Source of the DNA: Acidovorax sp. Root219
GTDB lineage: Bacteria > Pseudomonadota > Gammaproteobacteria > Burkholderiales > Burkholderiaceae_C
DNA: 64,000 bases
Reading direction: 5' to 3'
NCBI RefSeq assembly: GCF_001428665.1
Contig: NZ_LMIJ01000019.1
Span: 9,527-73,526 of the forward strand
The position numbers were made by a program, and so were the translations under genes. The notes below the pieces were generated by a model. It did not search any database and was not told the origin of the DNA. It saw only the letters and a program-made list of their open reading frames with translations. Positions 37,826-46,908 of the stretch are shown one piece after another. Positions within the stretch are counted from its first letter, which is position 1. Each line of letters opens with the position of its first letter.

Positions 37826-38055
37826 AAAACGCACCCACGCCGTTTCGCACCCTGTGGGGCTGGCCCATCGTGCTCGGGCTGCTCACCGCCAGCGGGCTGG
37901 CCACCGCGCTCATCTCGGATACCTGGGGCGACTGGTGGTCCTGGGTCGGCCTGGGCCTGCCCGTGGCCGTGATGGCCTGGTTCGCCTGGCGGCCCACGCC
38001 GGCCGCATCCCCAGCCGATCCCGACCCCGGCGATGACCCTGCCGCCCCTTTCTGA
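37822..38055 (+). CDS. small membrane protein of the siderophore island
   Basis: A 77-residue protein with two hydrophobic helices (GWPIVLGLLTASGLATALI and WSWVGLGLPVAVMAWFAW) and an acidic proline-rich tail. It begins as an ATGA overlap with the PepSY gene and ends 33 bp before the receptor. No domain name is known to me. Position parallels DUF3325 in the first island, so a matching accessory role is likely. Confidence 0.82.
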   Translation: MKNAPTPFRTLWGWPIVLGLLTASGLATALISDTWGDWWSWVGLGLPVAVMAWFAWRPTPAASPADPDPGDDPAAPF

Positions 38056-38088
38056 CACCGCCCACTCCGTTCACTTCCTCTGACCGCC

Positions 38089-40296
38089 ATGCACCACTCC
38101 CCACGCTTCCCTCTGGTCCCACGCACGCCAGCGGCCCTGGCCGCCGCCCTGCTGTGCACGCTGGCCCTGCCCGCAGCACTCGCGCAGACCGCTGCCGGCA
38201 GCGACAAGACGCTCTCCACCGTCACCGTGAACGCCAGCGCCGACGCATCGGCGCAAGGCCTGTCGCCCGCCTACCCCGGCGGCCAGGTGGCGCGCGGCGG
38301 CCGCGTGGGCATTCTGGGCACGCACGATGCGATGGAAACGCCGTTCTCCACCATCAGCTACACCAATGAACTGATCCAGGACCGCCACGCCCGCAGCGTG
38401 GGCGACGTGCTGCAGAACGACCCCACGGTGCGCGTGGCCCGGGGCTTCGGCAACTTCCAGGAGTCGTACTTCATCCGCGGCTTCATCCTGGGCTCGGACG
38501 ACACGGCCTACAACGGCCTGTATGGCCTGCTGCCGCGCCAGTACATCGCCACCGAGTTGTTCGAGCGCGTGGAAGTGCTGCGCGGCGCATCGTCCTTCCT
38601 CAACGGTGCCAACCCCGGTGGCGGCGGCCTGGGCGGTGCCATCAATCTGCTGCCCAAGCGCGCCCCCAACGAGCCCCTGAGCCGGGTCAGTGTCGGCGTA
38701 GGCAGCGGTGGCCACAGTGATGTGGCAGCCGACATCGCCCGCCGCTTCGGCCCCGATGGCAGTGCCGGCATCCGCGTGAACGTGGCCTCGCACAATGGCG
38801 GCACCGCCGTCGACGACGAGAAGGCCAAGCTCGGCCTGGCCGCCGTGGGCCTGGACTGGCGCAGCCGCGATGTGCGCCTGTCGGGCGACATCGGCTGGCA
38901 GGACCACAAGCTGAACCGCACCCGCACCAACGTCACGCTCGGCGCAGTGACCGCTATGCCGACCGCACCCGACGGCAACACCAACTTCGCGCAGCCCTGG
39001 GCCTTCTCCAACGAGCGCGACACCTTCGGCACGCTGCGCGGCGAGTGGGACATCAGTTCCAACATCACCGCCTGGGCCGCTGCCGGCGCGCGCAGCGGCA
39101 CCGAATCGAACTCGCTGGCCAACCTCTCGGTGGCCAATGCGGCCACCGGCGCAGGTACGACCTACCGCTTCGACAACAACCGCAAGGACAATGTGAACAC
39201 CGGCGAGCTGGGCCTGCGCGGCAAGCTGCAGACCGGCAGCGTGGGCCACGAATGGGTGCTCGCGGCGTCCACATTCAGCCTGGACAAGAAGAACGCCTAT
39301 GTCATGGACTTCGGCAATACCCAGGCCACCAACCTCTACAACCCGTTGTACACCGCCACGCCGGCCTACAGCGGCACCGCGCTGCGCGGCGGGGTGATGA
39401 ACAACCCGCTGACCACAGGCCGCATCAAACTAAGCAGCGTGGCGCTGGGTGACACGCTGTCGATGCTGGACAAGCGCCTGCTCGTGACGCTGGGCCTGCG
39501 CCACCAGAAGTTCGACATCGCCAATTTCGCCTACGCCACCGGCGCCCAGAGCGACCGCTATGACCAAAGCCGCACCAGCCCCCTGCTGGCTGCGTTGTAC
39601 AAGCTGGACAAGAGCCTGTCGGTGTACGCCAACTATGCCGAGGGTCTGAGCCAGGGCGATACCGCCCCGTCGACCGCATCCAACCGGGGTGTGATGCTGG
39701 CACCCTACGTGTCCAAGCAAAAGGAAATCGGCGTGAAGTACGACGCCGGCCGCGTGGGCGGCAGCGTCGCGCTGTTCTCCACCGACAAGCCACGCTCCGT
39801 GGTTGATGCAGCGGGCATCTTCAGCGCGAGCGGCAAGGACCGCCACCAAGGCGTGGAACTGGCCATGCAGGGCGAGGCCGTGAGCGGCCTGCGCGTGCTC
39901 GGCGGTGCCACCTGGCTCGATGCCAAGCAACAGCGCACCGGCTCGGCCCTCACCGAAGGCCAGCGCGTGATCGGCGTGCCCAAGCTGCAGGCCAACCTGG
40001 GGCTGGAGTGGGACGTGCCCGGCGTGCGCGGGCTGGCCCTGGATGGCCGCCTGGTGCACACCGGATCGAGCTATGCCAACGGCACCAACACCTTGCGCGT
40101 GGCCGGCTGGAACCGACTGGACCTGGGCGCCCGCTACCTGACCGAGATGGGCGGCAAGCTGGTCACTCTGCGCGCACGCATCGACAACGCGACCAACAAG
40201 AACTACTGGGCCTCGGTGGGCGGCTACCCAGGCTCGGGCTACCTGGTGGTGGGTGCTCCCCGCGCCTTCAGCCTGAGCGCCAGCGTCGATTTCTGA
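38089..40296 (+). CDS. TonB-dependent siderophore receptor
   Basis: A 735-residue outer-membrane receptor. The signal peptide is ALAAALLCTLALPAALAQ and the TonB box region is LSTVTVNAS. The plug segment FERVEVLRGASSFLNG is followed by GGGGLGGAINLLPKRAP, with an unusually glycine-rich loop. The barrel ends FSLSASVDF. It follows the PepSY/small membrane protein pair. Substrate cannot be assigned. Confidence 0.9.
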   Translation: MHHSPRFPLVPRTPAALAAALLCTLALPAALAQTAAGSDKTLSTVTVNASADASAQGLSPAYPGGQVARGGRVGILGTHDAMETPFSTISYTNELIQDRHARSVGDVLQNDPTVRVARGFGNFQESYFIRGFILGSDDTAYNGLYGLLPRQYIATELFERVEVLRGASSFLNGANPGGGGLGGAINLLPKRAPNEPLSRVSVGVGSGGHSDVAADIARRFGPDGSAGIRVNVASHNGGTAVDDEKAKLGLAAVGLDWRSRDVRLSGDIGWQDHKLNRTRTNVTLGAVTAMPTAPDGNTNFAQPWAFSNERDTFGTLRGEWDISSNITAWAAAGARSGTESNSLANLSVANAATGAGTTYRFDNNRKDNVNTGELGLRGKLQTGSVGHEWVLAASTFSLDKKNAYVMDFGNTQATNLYNPLYTATPAYSGTALRGGVMNNPLTTGRIKLSSVALGDTLSMLDKRLLVTLGLRHQKFDIANFAYATGAQSDRYDQSRTSPLLAALYKLDKSLSVYANYAEGLSQGDTAPSTASNRGVMLAPYVSKQKEIGVKYDAGRVGGSVALFSTDKPRSVVDAAGIFSASGKDRHQGVELAMQGEAVSGLRVLGGATWLDAKQQRTGSALTEGQRVIGVPKLQANLGLEWDVPGVRGLALDGRLVHTGSSYANGTNTLRVAGWNRLDLGARYLTEMGGKLVTLRARIDNATNKNYWASVGGYPGSGYLVVGAPRAFSLSASVDF

Positions 40297-40450
40297 TTTT
40301 CCGGTTCCCCGCCTGCAGGGGGTCGGTCAGCCACTGCCACCGGCTGCGCCCGGCGCAGCGAGCCACATACCCCGTCCCCGCTTCGGCAGGGGTGGGGCGA
40401 TTGTTCGAGTCCGTTTTTTTCTGCATCCAACCCTTGAAGGGAAGACTTCC

Positions 40451-41167
40451 ATGACATGCTCCCTGAAACCCCTGCTGGCCGCCGCCCTGCTGATCGCCGG
40501 CGCCACCACGGCCCAGGCCCACCAAGTGTGGCTCGAAAACGCCGGCGGCCAAGCCCGCCTGCACTTCGGCGAGTTCAATGACAACCTGCGCGAAACATCC
40601 CCCGGCTCGCTGGACAAGTTCAAGGGCGTGCCCGTGCTAGAGCAGCGCGCCGGCACCGCCAGCCAGAAGGTCGAGGGCAAGCTCACCAAGGACGCCTTCG
40701 CCTACACCGTGACCGGCAATGCCGACACGCTGTTCGCCGCCGCCACGTACCCGCTGATCGACCGCAGCAAGCGCAACCTGCCCGCCATGTACTGGCAGCC
40801 CTCGGCCCGCTGGGTCGCCAGCCTGGCACAACCGGTAACCCCCGGCCAGACGCTGGACCTGGTGCCCACCGGCAAGCCCGGTCAGCTCAAGGTCGTGTTC
40901 AACGGCAACCCCCTGCCCAAGGCCAAGGTACAGCTGGTCTCGCCCGCCGGCTGGAGCCGCGAAGCCGAGTCCGCCGCCGACGGCACCGTGGAGTTCCTGA
41001 CCCCCTGGAAGGGCCAGTACGTGGCCGAAGTGCATCACACCGACAAGACCCCGGGCGAAGCGCAGGGCGAAAAGTACGGTGAAGCCAGCTACGTCACCAC
41101 GCTGAGCTTCGTGCAGGCCGAGGGCGCCGTATCGCCACCGCTGCCACCCGCACCCGAGAAGCACTGA
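40451..41167 (+). CDS. DUF4198 periplasmic protein
   Basis: A 238-residue secreted protein with signal peptide (LLAAALLIAGATTAQAHQVWLE). The mature protein begins with HQVWLE, the typical DUF4198 start where the N-terminal histidine may bind metal. A carboxypeptidase-regulatory-like beta domain follows (GQLKVVFNGNPLPKAKVQLVSPAGW). DUF4198 genes commonly sit with TonB receptors and PepSY proteins. A role in periplasmic iron or metal handling is inferred. It lies between two receptors, 154 bp after the first. Confidence 0.87.
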   Translation: MTCSLKPLLAAALLIAGATTAQAHQVWLENAGGQARLHFGEFNDNLRETSPGSLDKFKGVPVLEQRAGTASQKVEGKLTKDAFAYTVTGNADTLFAAATYPLIDRSKRNLPAMYWQPSARWVASLAQPVTPGQTLDLVPTGKPGQLKVVFNGNPLPKAKVQLVSPAGWSREAESAADGTVEFLTPWKGQYVAEVHHTDKTPGEAQGEKYGEASYVTTLSFVQAEGAVSPPLPPAPEKH

Positions 41168-41356
41168 CAACCCGCGCCCGCAAGGGCGCCAACCCCCGAC
41201 ACAGGTGGCTGCAGGGCCATCGAGCCTGGAAGGGGGATTTCCAGGGCATCCGGACCTGCACCCGGCCCTTTTCCTTTCGCCAGCCACTGCCACCGGCAGC
41301 CTTCACGGCGCCGGTCGTGCACCGCCATCCCCCAGCCAACCCGCCTTCGCTGCCGC

Positions 41357-43561
41357 ATGGCCGCAGGCTTTACCACTGCATCGACGACCATGCCATCCCA
41401 TTGCCTCGCGCGGCTTCCGCGCACTGCCATTGCACACGCCGCGTTCCTGATGGTCTGCAGCACCTGTGCACAGGCCCAGACCGCCACGCCCCCCGCCGCT
41501 GAAGCCACCCTCGCCCCCGTGACCGTGCAATCCGGCGCAGAGCGGGAGAACCCCACGGCGCCGGTCTCCGGCTTCGTGGCCAAACGCGCCCTGAGCGCCA
41601 CCAAGACCGACACGCCGCTGCTCGAAACACCGCAGGCCATCAGCGTGGTGACGCGCGACCAGATGGAGGCCCAGGGCGTGCAGACGCTGCGCCAGGTCAC
41701 GGCCTACACCGCAGGCGCGGTCTCCAACTACTTCGACAGCCGCGTGGACAGCTTCAGCGCGCGCGGCGCCAATGTGTCCCAGTACCAGGACGGCCTGCTG
41801 CGCACCTACGGCACCTACAACAGCAGCCGGCCCGACCCGTACACGCTGGAGCGCGTGGAATTTTTGCGCGGCCCGACCTCGGTGCTCTATGGCCAGGGCA
41901 GCGTGGGCGGCGTATTGAATCTCACCAGCAAGCGGCCCCAGGCCGAGACTGCACGCGAAGTGCAGGTGCAGGTGGGCAGCCATGCGCGCAAGCAGATCGC
42001 CGCCGACCTGACCGGCGCGCTCGATGCCAATGGCCAATGGCTGTACCGCCTGGTGGCCGTGGGCCGCGACAGCGGCACCCAGGTCGACCACGTGGCCGAT
42101 GAGCGCGTGGTGCTGGCCCCCTCGCTGACCTGGCGCCCCAGCGCGAACACCTCGCTCACGCTGCAGGGCCTGTACCAGAAGGACAAGAGCGGATCGCTGA
42201 TCGGCTTTTTCCCCTGGCAGGGCACGCAGTTGCCCAGCCCCTATGGCCAGATCCCGCGCTCGGCCTTCATCAGCGAGCCGGGCTGGGATGCGTTCAACAC
42301 CGAGAACAGCTCCTGGGGCTACCTGTTCAGCCACCGCCTGAACGACGCCTGGACGGTGCGCCAGAACCTGCGCCGCACCGTGACCGAGGTGGACTACCGC
42401 ACCATCTACACCAGCTTCACGGCCAATGCCGGCGCAGGCCGCCCCGCGCGCCCGGTGTTCAACAGCGACAACCGCAGCGTGGTGCGCGACGCGGTGTGGA
42501 ACCTCAACACCGGCCGCATGCTGCTCATCGACACCCAGCTCGAGGGCAAGCTCAATGCGGGCGCCACGCAACACACGCTGCTGGCAGGCCTGGACATGCA
42601 GCGCAACCAATCGGGCCAGTCGGCCTGGCGTGCGCTGGCCCCGTCCATTGACGTGTACAACCCCGTCTACGGCAATTTCACAGCCCCCAATGCATCGGCC
42701 CTGGTGCGCCAGCCCGGCGTGGCGCAGCGCCAGCTCGGCTTCTATGCCCAGGACCAGATCACCTGGGGTCGATGGACGGCCACGCTGGGCCTGCGCCACG
42801 ACAGCGCCAAGACCGACACCGAAGGCCGCCCCGCAGCCGCCGTGGACGACAAGGCCTGGACCAAGCGCGCCGGCGCCACCTACCAGATGGACGGCGGCTG
42901 GGCCCCGTACGTGGGTTACTCCGAATCCTTCCAGCCGCTGGGCGGCGTGGACTTCCATGGCACGCCCTACAAGCCCACGCGCGGCAAGCAGTGGGAGGCG
43001 GGCGTGAAGTGGCAGCCGCCGGGCCAGGGCATTTCGGCCTTTGTCGCCGCCTACCAGTTGCGCGAGACCAACCGCAAGACCAATGACCCGGCCAACCCGC
43101 TCAACAGCCTGCAGATCGGCGAGGTCAAGGTCACCGGGCTAGAGGCCGAGATCACCGCCAGCCTGGCCAGCCACTGGGACGCCACCCTGGCCTACGGCTA
43201 CACCGATGCCAAGATTTCTCGCAGCAATGCTGGCGACCAGGGCCTGCCCGTGGCCAGCGTGCCCAGGCACACGGCATCGGCCTGGCTGTCGCACCGCTTT
43301 GCCTCCGAAGGGCGCGGCGGCTGGACCGTCGGCGCCGGCGTGCGCTACACCGGCTCGCAGTGGAGCGGCACGTCTGCCATCACCACCCCTTCGGCCACGC
43401 TGGCAGATGCCCTGCTGGCCTACGACGCGGGCGACTGGCGCCTGGCCTTCAACGTGACCAACCTGGCCGACAAGGTGCACATCACCCAGTGCCTGGCGCG
43501 GGGTGACTGCTTCTATGGGCAGGGACGCACCTACGCACTGACCTCGACCTACCGGTTCTGA
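41357..43561 (+). CDS. TonB-dependent siderophore receptor, FhuA-like (hydroxamate)
   Basis: A 734-residue outer-membrane receptor. The plug reads ETPQAISVVTRDQM and ERVEFLRGPTSVLYGQGSVGG. The C-terminus has two cysteines (QCLARGDCFYGQGRTYALTSTYRF region), as in FhuA-type ferrichrome receptors. A hydroxamate siderophore is the best guess. An internal start at 41390 gives a more conventional signal peptide (TAIAHAAFLMVCSTCAQAQ) and may be the true one; neither has a clear ribosome binding site. Last gene of the second island. Confidence 0.88.
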   Translation: MAAGFTTASTTMPSHCLARLPRTAIAHAAFLMVCSTCAQAQTATPPAAEATLAPVTVQSGAERENPTAPVSGFVAKRALSATKTDTPLLETPQAISVVTRDQMEAQGVQTLRQVTAYTAGAVSNYFDSRVDSFSARGANVSQYQDGLLRTYGTYNSSRPDPYTLERVEFLRGPTSVLYGQGSVGGVLNLTSKRPQAETAREVQVQVGSHARKQIAADLTGALDANGQWLYRLVAVGRDSGTQVDHVADERVVLAPSLTWRPSANTSLTLQGLYQKDKSGSLIGFFPWQGTQLPSPYGQIPRSAFISEPGWDAFNTENSSWGYLFSHRLNDAWTVRQNLRRTVTEVDYRTIYTSFTANAGAGRPARPVFNSDNRSVVRDAVWNLNTGRMLLIDTQLEGKLNAGATQHTLLAGLDMQRNQSGQSAWRALAPSIDVYNPVYGNFTAPNASALVRQPGVAQRQLGFYAQDQITWGRWTATLGLRHDSAKTDTEGRPAAAVDDKAWTKRAGATYQMDGGWAPYVGYSESFQPLGGVDFHGTPYKPTRGKQWEAGVKWQPPGQGISAFVAAYQLRETNRKTNDPANPLNSLQIGEVKVTGLEAEITASLASHWDATLAYGYTDAKISRSNAGDQGLPVASVPRHTASAWLSHRFASEGRGGWTVGAGVRYTGSQWSGTSAITTPSATLADALLAYDAGDWRLAFNVTNLADKVHITQCLARGDCFYGQGRTYALTSTYRF

Positions 43562-43607
43562 GAGACTGAGAATCTTTCATCCACGCCCGCCTTGCACGCC
43601 AAAACAC

Positions 43608-43680
43608 CCCGGATCGTCGTTGCAAATGCTCGCCATAGCCCGAGCTATGGCTGTGCTTTACGCCTAGATCCGAGGCGTTG
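43608..43680. repeat. imperfect long inverted repeat, candidate dispersed intergenic element
   Basis: Two arms of about 30 bp, CGGATC...CGCCATAGC and GCTATGGC...GATCCG, flank the loop CCGA; the inner 8-9 bp are perfect. It lies in the 337-bp gene-free stretch between the FhuA-like receptor and the MHYT-GGDEF gene. No poly-T follows, so it is not a simple terminator. It looks like a dispersed element of Comamonadaceae genomes, but only one copy is in this window. Confidence 0.5.
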
Positions 43681-43691
43681 TGGCGCGCATT

Positions 43692-43811
43692 TCGGACACG
43701 GCCAAAAAATTCCCAGCCTCTGAGGCACCGGTCCGGCCGCTGCTGCTGCGGCGGCGGCGTGCAAAGCAAAGCTTTCAGCCGCCGCAGGGAACCGCTAGCA
43801 TGGTTGTCCGA
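43692..43811 (+). promoter_or_regulatory. potentially structured leader of the diguanylate cyclase gene
   Basis: TCGGACA (43692-43698) can pair with TGTCCGA (43805-43811), enclosing a strong hairpin. That hairpin has a 10-bp stem CTGCGGCGGC/GCCGCCGCAG (43746-43787) capped by AAAGC/GCTTT. It ends about 88 nt before the GGDEF gene ATG. The CAAAGC string recalls c-di-GMP riboswitches, but the other conserved blocks of that RNA are not found, so no riboswitch is called. Confidence 0.3.
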
Positions 43812-43898
43812 CGAGGATGTCCACGCGTTTCCCAGGGGAGGTGTCGATGAGTCTGCGCATGCCAGCCGCCCCGCACAGGGGCCGGATCCCGGGCGCCC

Positions 43899-46187
43899 AT
43901 GCAGGGTAGCTACGACCTGGTGCTGGTGCTGCTGTCGGTCGCGACGGCGGTGGTGGCATCGTTCGTGGCGCTGGACATGGCCTCGCGGGTGGCAGCAGCC
44001 ATCGGCAATGCGCGCCGCGCACTGCTGTGGCTGGGGTGCGGCGCCCTGGCCATGGGGACCGGCATCTGGTCCATGCATTTCGTGGGCATGCTGGCCTTTT
44101 CGCTGCCGGTGCCACTGGCCTACGACGCCGGCACCACGCTGGCATCCTGGCTGGTCGCCGTGCTGTCCTCGGCATTGGCCCTGCACACGGCCAGCCGGCG
44201 GCACCTGGGCTGGCAACGCCTGCTGGGTGCAGGCACGCTTATGGGCCTGGGTATCGCCGCCATGCACTACCTGGGCATGGAAGCGATGCAGATGCGCCCG
44301 CGCATCGCCTACGATCCCTGGCTGTTTGGCCTCTCGGTGCTCGTCGCCATCGCTGCCTCGAGCGCTGCGCTGCTGATCTGCTTTCGCCTGCGCCACGAAA
44401 CCGTGCTGACGGGCTTTCGCAAGAAAACTGCCAGCGCACTGGTCATGGGGGCGGCCATCGCCGGCATGCACTACACGGGCATGGCGGCCGCCAACTTCGC
44501 CCCCGGCAGCGTCTGCGGCGCAGGGCCGGCCGGCATCGGTGGCAGCTGGCTGGGCTTCATCATCAGCGGGCTGGTGGCGCTGTTCCTGGTCACCACGCTG
44601 CTGATTTCTGTCTATGGCGCCATGCCACCGACCATCCGCTCGCGCCTGGTGTTCCTGGTGGTGGCGGCCAGCCTGCTCGTGTCCCTGATGGCCGTGGTGG
44701 TCATGGTCTACGACTACCAGCGCCTGCGCGAGCAGCAGGCCAGGGCGCTGGTGGTCACGGCCCGCGCCATCATTGCCACCGTGGACAAGGACCTCGCCGG
44801 TGTCGAGTCGGGCCTCAGGGTGCTGTCCACGTCCCGGTCGCTGCTGGACGGCAACCTGCCCGCCTTCCAGCTGCAGGCCGAGGATGCGCTGGGCCACCTG
44901 CACGTGGCGGCCCTCGTGCTGGAGGACGGCCATGGCAGCGTGCTGATGGACACCCGTCTGCCGCCAGGCACCCACTCCACCACCCCATCGCACGGCCCCC
45001 GCCCAGCCTCATCCTCCTTCTCGCAAGCGGCCTTTCTGCAAACCCGTTTCGAGAAGGAGACCGCTGTCACCATCGCGGTGCCCGTGGCGCCCGGAAACGC
45101 CGGCAAGGCCCCTGCTTCGGACCAGTGGCTGAGGGCCAGCCTGTGGCCCGAACGGCTGACCCAGTTGCTGAACAACCAGCACCTGGCCAGGGACTGGATC
45201 GTCTCCATCCACGACGCCGAGGGGAGCATCGTCGCGCGCAGCCACGAGATGCGGCGGTTTGTCGGTGCCAAGGGCGCCCCCCGGCTGCTGGAGCGGCTGG
45301 CCCAGGTGGATGAGGACTCGGTGGATGCCGTGACCCTGGAAGGCATTCCCGTGCTCTCGGCCTTCAGCCGCTCACCCGCCACGGGCTGGGCGGTCTCCAT
45401 CGGCATTCCAGGCAGCAGCCTCAGCACCCCGCTGCTGAGCACGGTCGCGTGGCTGATCGCAGGCCTGGTGCTGATGCTGACCGCCAGCCTGCTCCTGGCC
45501 TGGCGCATCGGCGGCAGCATCGCCAATGCCGTGCAGGCCTTGACCGGGCCGGCGTTGGCCCTGGGTTCGGGCGCCCCCATCGTGGTGCCGCCCCTGGGCC
45601 TGACGGAGGCCGACAAGGTGGGCCACGCACTGCGCCAGGCCGCTCACCTGCTGGACACGGCGAAGCACGAGGCCCACCATGACATGCTGACGGGCCTGGC
45701 CAACCGGACGCTGTTCCGGCAGATCGTGCAGCAGCAGCTGGCGCAGGCCCACCGCAACGGCGGCAACGTCTCCATCCTGTTCGTCGATCTCGATGGGTTC
45801 AAGGGCATCAACGACGCCCACGGCCACGCGGTCGGCGACGCCCTGTTGCAGCAGGCCGCCCAGCGCCTGTTGCTGGAGGTGCGGGGCGGCGACCTGGTTG
45901 CACGGCTGGGGGGCGACGAATTCGCCGTGGCACTGGTGCAGCCGGGCTTGCGGGGCACGGCCAAGGTGGCTGGCAAGCTGGTGGAAAGCCTGGCATCCCC
46001 GTTCCTGATCGAGGGCCTGGTGCTGCAGATTTCCGCGAGCATCGGCGGTGCCAGCTACGGCCCGCATGCCACCACCGGCCTGGCCAGTTGCGAGGCCCTG
46101 CTGCAGCAGGCCGACAACGCCATGTACCGGGCCAAGGAGGCGGGGAAACGGCGCTTCGTCATGGCCGAGCCCCTGCGCTCCAGGTAA
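43899..46187 (+). CDS. MHYT-domain diguanylate cyclase
   Basis: A 762-residue membrane protein that should make c-di-GMP. Residues 1-230 form an MHYT sensor domain of about seven helices with three motifs, MHFVGM, MHYLGM and MHYTGM; this domain is proposed to sense oxygen, CO or NO through bound copper. A helix at about 247-272 and another at 505-535 bracket a periplasmic sensor region. The C-terminal GGDEF domain has the intact active site G671-G-D-E-F675. The product-inhibition site RGGD is at 662-665, so an active, feedback-inhibited enzyme is expected. No EAL domain is present. Confidence 0.93.
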   Translation: MQGSYDLVLVLLSVATAVVASFVALDMASRVAAAIGNARRALLWLGCGALAMGTGIWSMHFVGMLAFSLPVPLAYDAGTTLASWLVAVLSSALALHTASRRHLGWQRLLGAGTLMGLGIAAMHYLGMEAMQMRPRIAYDPWLFGLSVLVAIAASSAALLICFRLRHETVLTGFRKKTASALVMGAAIAGMHYTGMAAANFAPGSVCGAGPAGIGGSWLGFIISGLVALFLVTTLLISVYGAMPPTIRSRLVFLVVAASLLVSLMAVVVMVYDYQRLREQQARALVVTARAIIATVDKDLAGVESGLRVLSTSRSLLDGNLPAFQLQAEDALGHLHVAALVLEDGHGSVLMDTRLPPGTHSTTPSHGPRPASSSFSQAAFLQTRFEKETAVTIAVPVAPGNAGKAPASDQWLRASLWPERLTQLLNNQHLARDWIVSIHDAEGSIVARSHEMRRFVGAKGAPRLLERLAQVDEDSVDAVTLEGIPVLSAFSRSPATGWAVSIGIPGSSLSTPLLSTVAWLIAGLVLMLTASLLLAWRIGGSIANAVQALTGPALALGSGAPIVVPPLGLTEADKVGHALRQAAHLLDTAKHEAHHDMLTGLANRTLFRQIVQQQLAQAHRNGGNVSILFVDLDGFKGINDAHGHAVGDALLQQAAQRLLLEVRGGDLVARLGGDEFAVALVQPGLRGTAKVAGKLVESLASPFLIEGLVLQISASIGGASYGPHATTGLASCEALLQQADNAMYRAKEAGKRRFVMAEPLRSR

Positions 46188-46233
46188 GGCCGGCGTGGCC
46201 CGGGCAAGCGTTTGCAGGCAACCTCGCCCGGGA

Positions 46234-46908
46234 CTACCGCGCCAGCACGGCCACCTGCACCTCCGTGCGGGTCTGGAAACCCAGGCTTTCATAGAGCGCG
46301 ATGGCCGCGTGGTTGGTGGTCCAGGCATGCAGGAACGCCTGTTCGCCACGCTGCTGGATGGCGTGCGCCACCACCGACGACAGCTGGCGCGCGAGGCCGC
46401 GCCCCCGGAAGTCGGGATGGGTGCAGACCCCGCTGACTTCCGTGGCGCCCGCAAAATGCATGCGCTCGCCAGCCATCGCGGCCAGCCGCCCCCCGATCCT
46501 CACGCCGACGAAGCGACCCATGGTGTGCGTGCGCGGCAGAAAGGGGCCGGGCTCGGTCAGTTGCGCGAGCGCCAGCATCTCGGGCGCATCCGCATCGCCC
46601 AGTGCCAGCACGGCCTCTTCTCCCCGCTCGGGCGTGACGGGCTGCATGGCCAGCATCTGCACGCCCTGGGCACTGCGCACGATCTGCAGGCCCGGCGGTA
46701 CCTGCACGGGTGGAACCTGCGCCAAGTAGACGGATTCTCCCGCCCCCACCAAGTCCGCCAGCGCCGCAAGGCTGGCGCTGTCGTCATCGCGCGCGGACGC
46801 GAACAGGTTCACGTCGCGCCGGTAGCGCCTGGCGAGGTCCCTGCCTTCGGCGAGCTGCGGCGCATGCAGCAGAGAGGCCCACACAGGGCGGTCGAGTGGG
46901 CTGTTCAT
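46234..46908 (-). CDS. GNAT-family N-acetyltransferase
   Basis: A 224-residue acetyltransferase. The acetyl-CoA binding signature DFRGRGLARQL follows the strand TEVSGVCTHP, and the C-terminal NHAAIALYESLGFQTRTEV is typical of GNAT motif B. The N-terminal 80 residues are a separate region without motif. The start overlaps the stop of the MarR gene by ATGA, so both are translated together. Substrate unknown; drug or metabolite acetylation under MarR control is a reasonable guess. Confidence 0.88.
   Translation of the reverse strand: MNSPLDRPVWASLLHAPQLAEGRDLARRYRRDVNLFASARDDDSASLAALADLVGAGESVYLAQVPPVQVPPGLQIVRSAQGVQMLAMQPVTPERGEEAVLALGDADAPEMLALAQLTEPGPFLPRTHTMGRFVGVRIGGRLAAMAGERMHFAGATEVSGVCTHPDFRGRGLARQLSSVVAHAIQQRGEQAFLHAWTTNHAAIALYESLGFQTRTEVQVAVLAR

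Noticed and set aside
40300..40450. Possible cobalamin riboswitch before DUF4198 because of GCCACTG
   Set aside because: The other conserved blocks and B12 box are absent in order on either strand.
43692..43811. c-di-GMP riboswitch before the GGDEF gene
   Set aside because: Only a CAAAGC string matches; the GGCAAACC block and tetraloop/receptor are not found, so only a structured leader is reported.
46199..46232. Terminator between the GGDEF and GNAT genes
   Set aside because: CCCGGGC/GCCCGGG inverted repeat with a 20-nt loop but no T run.
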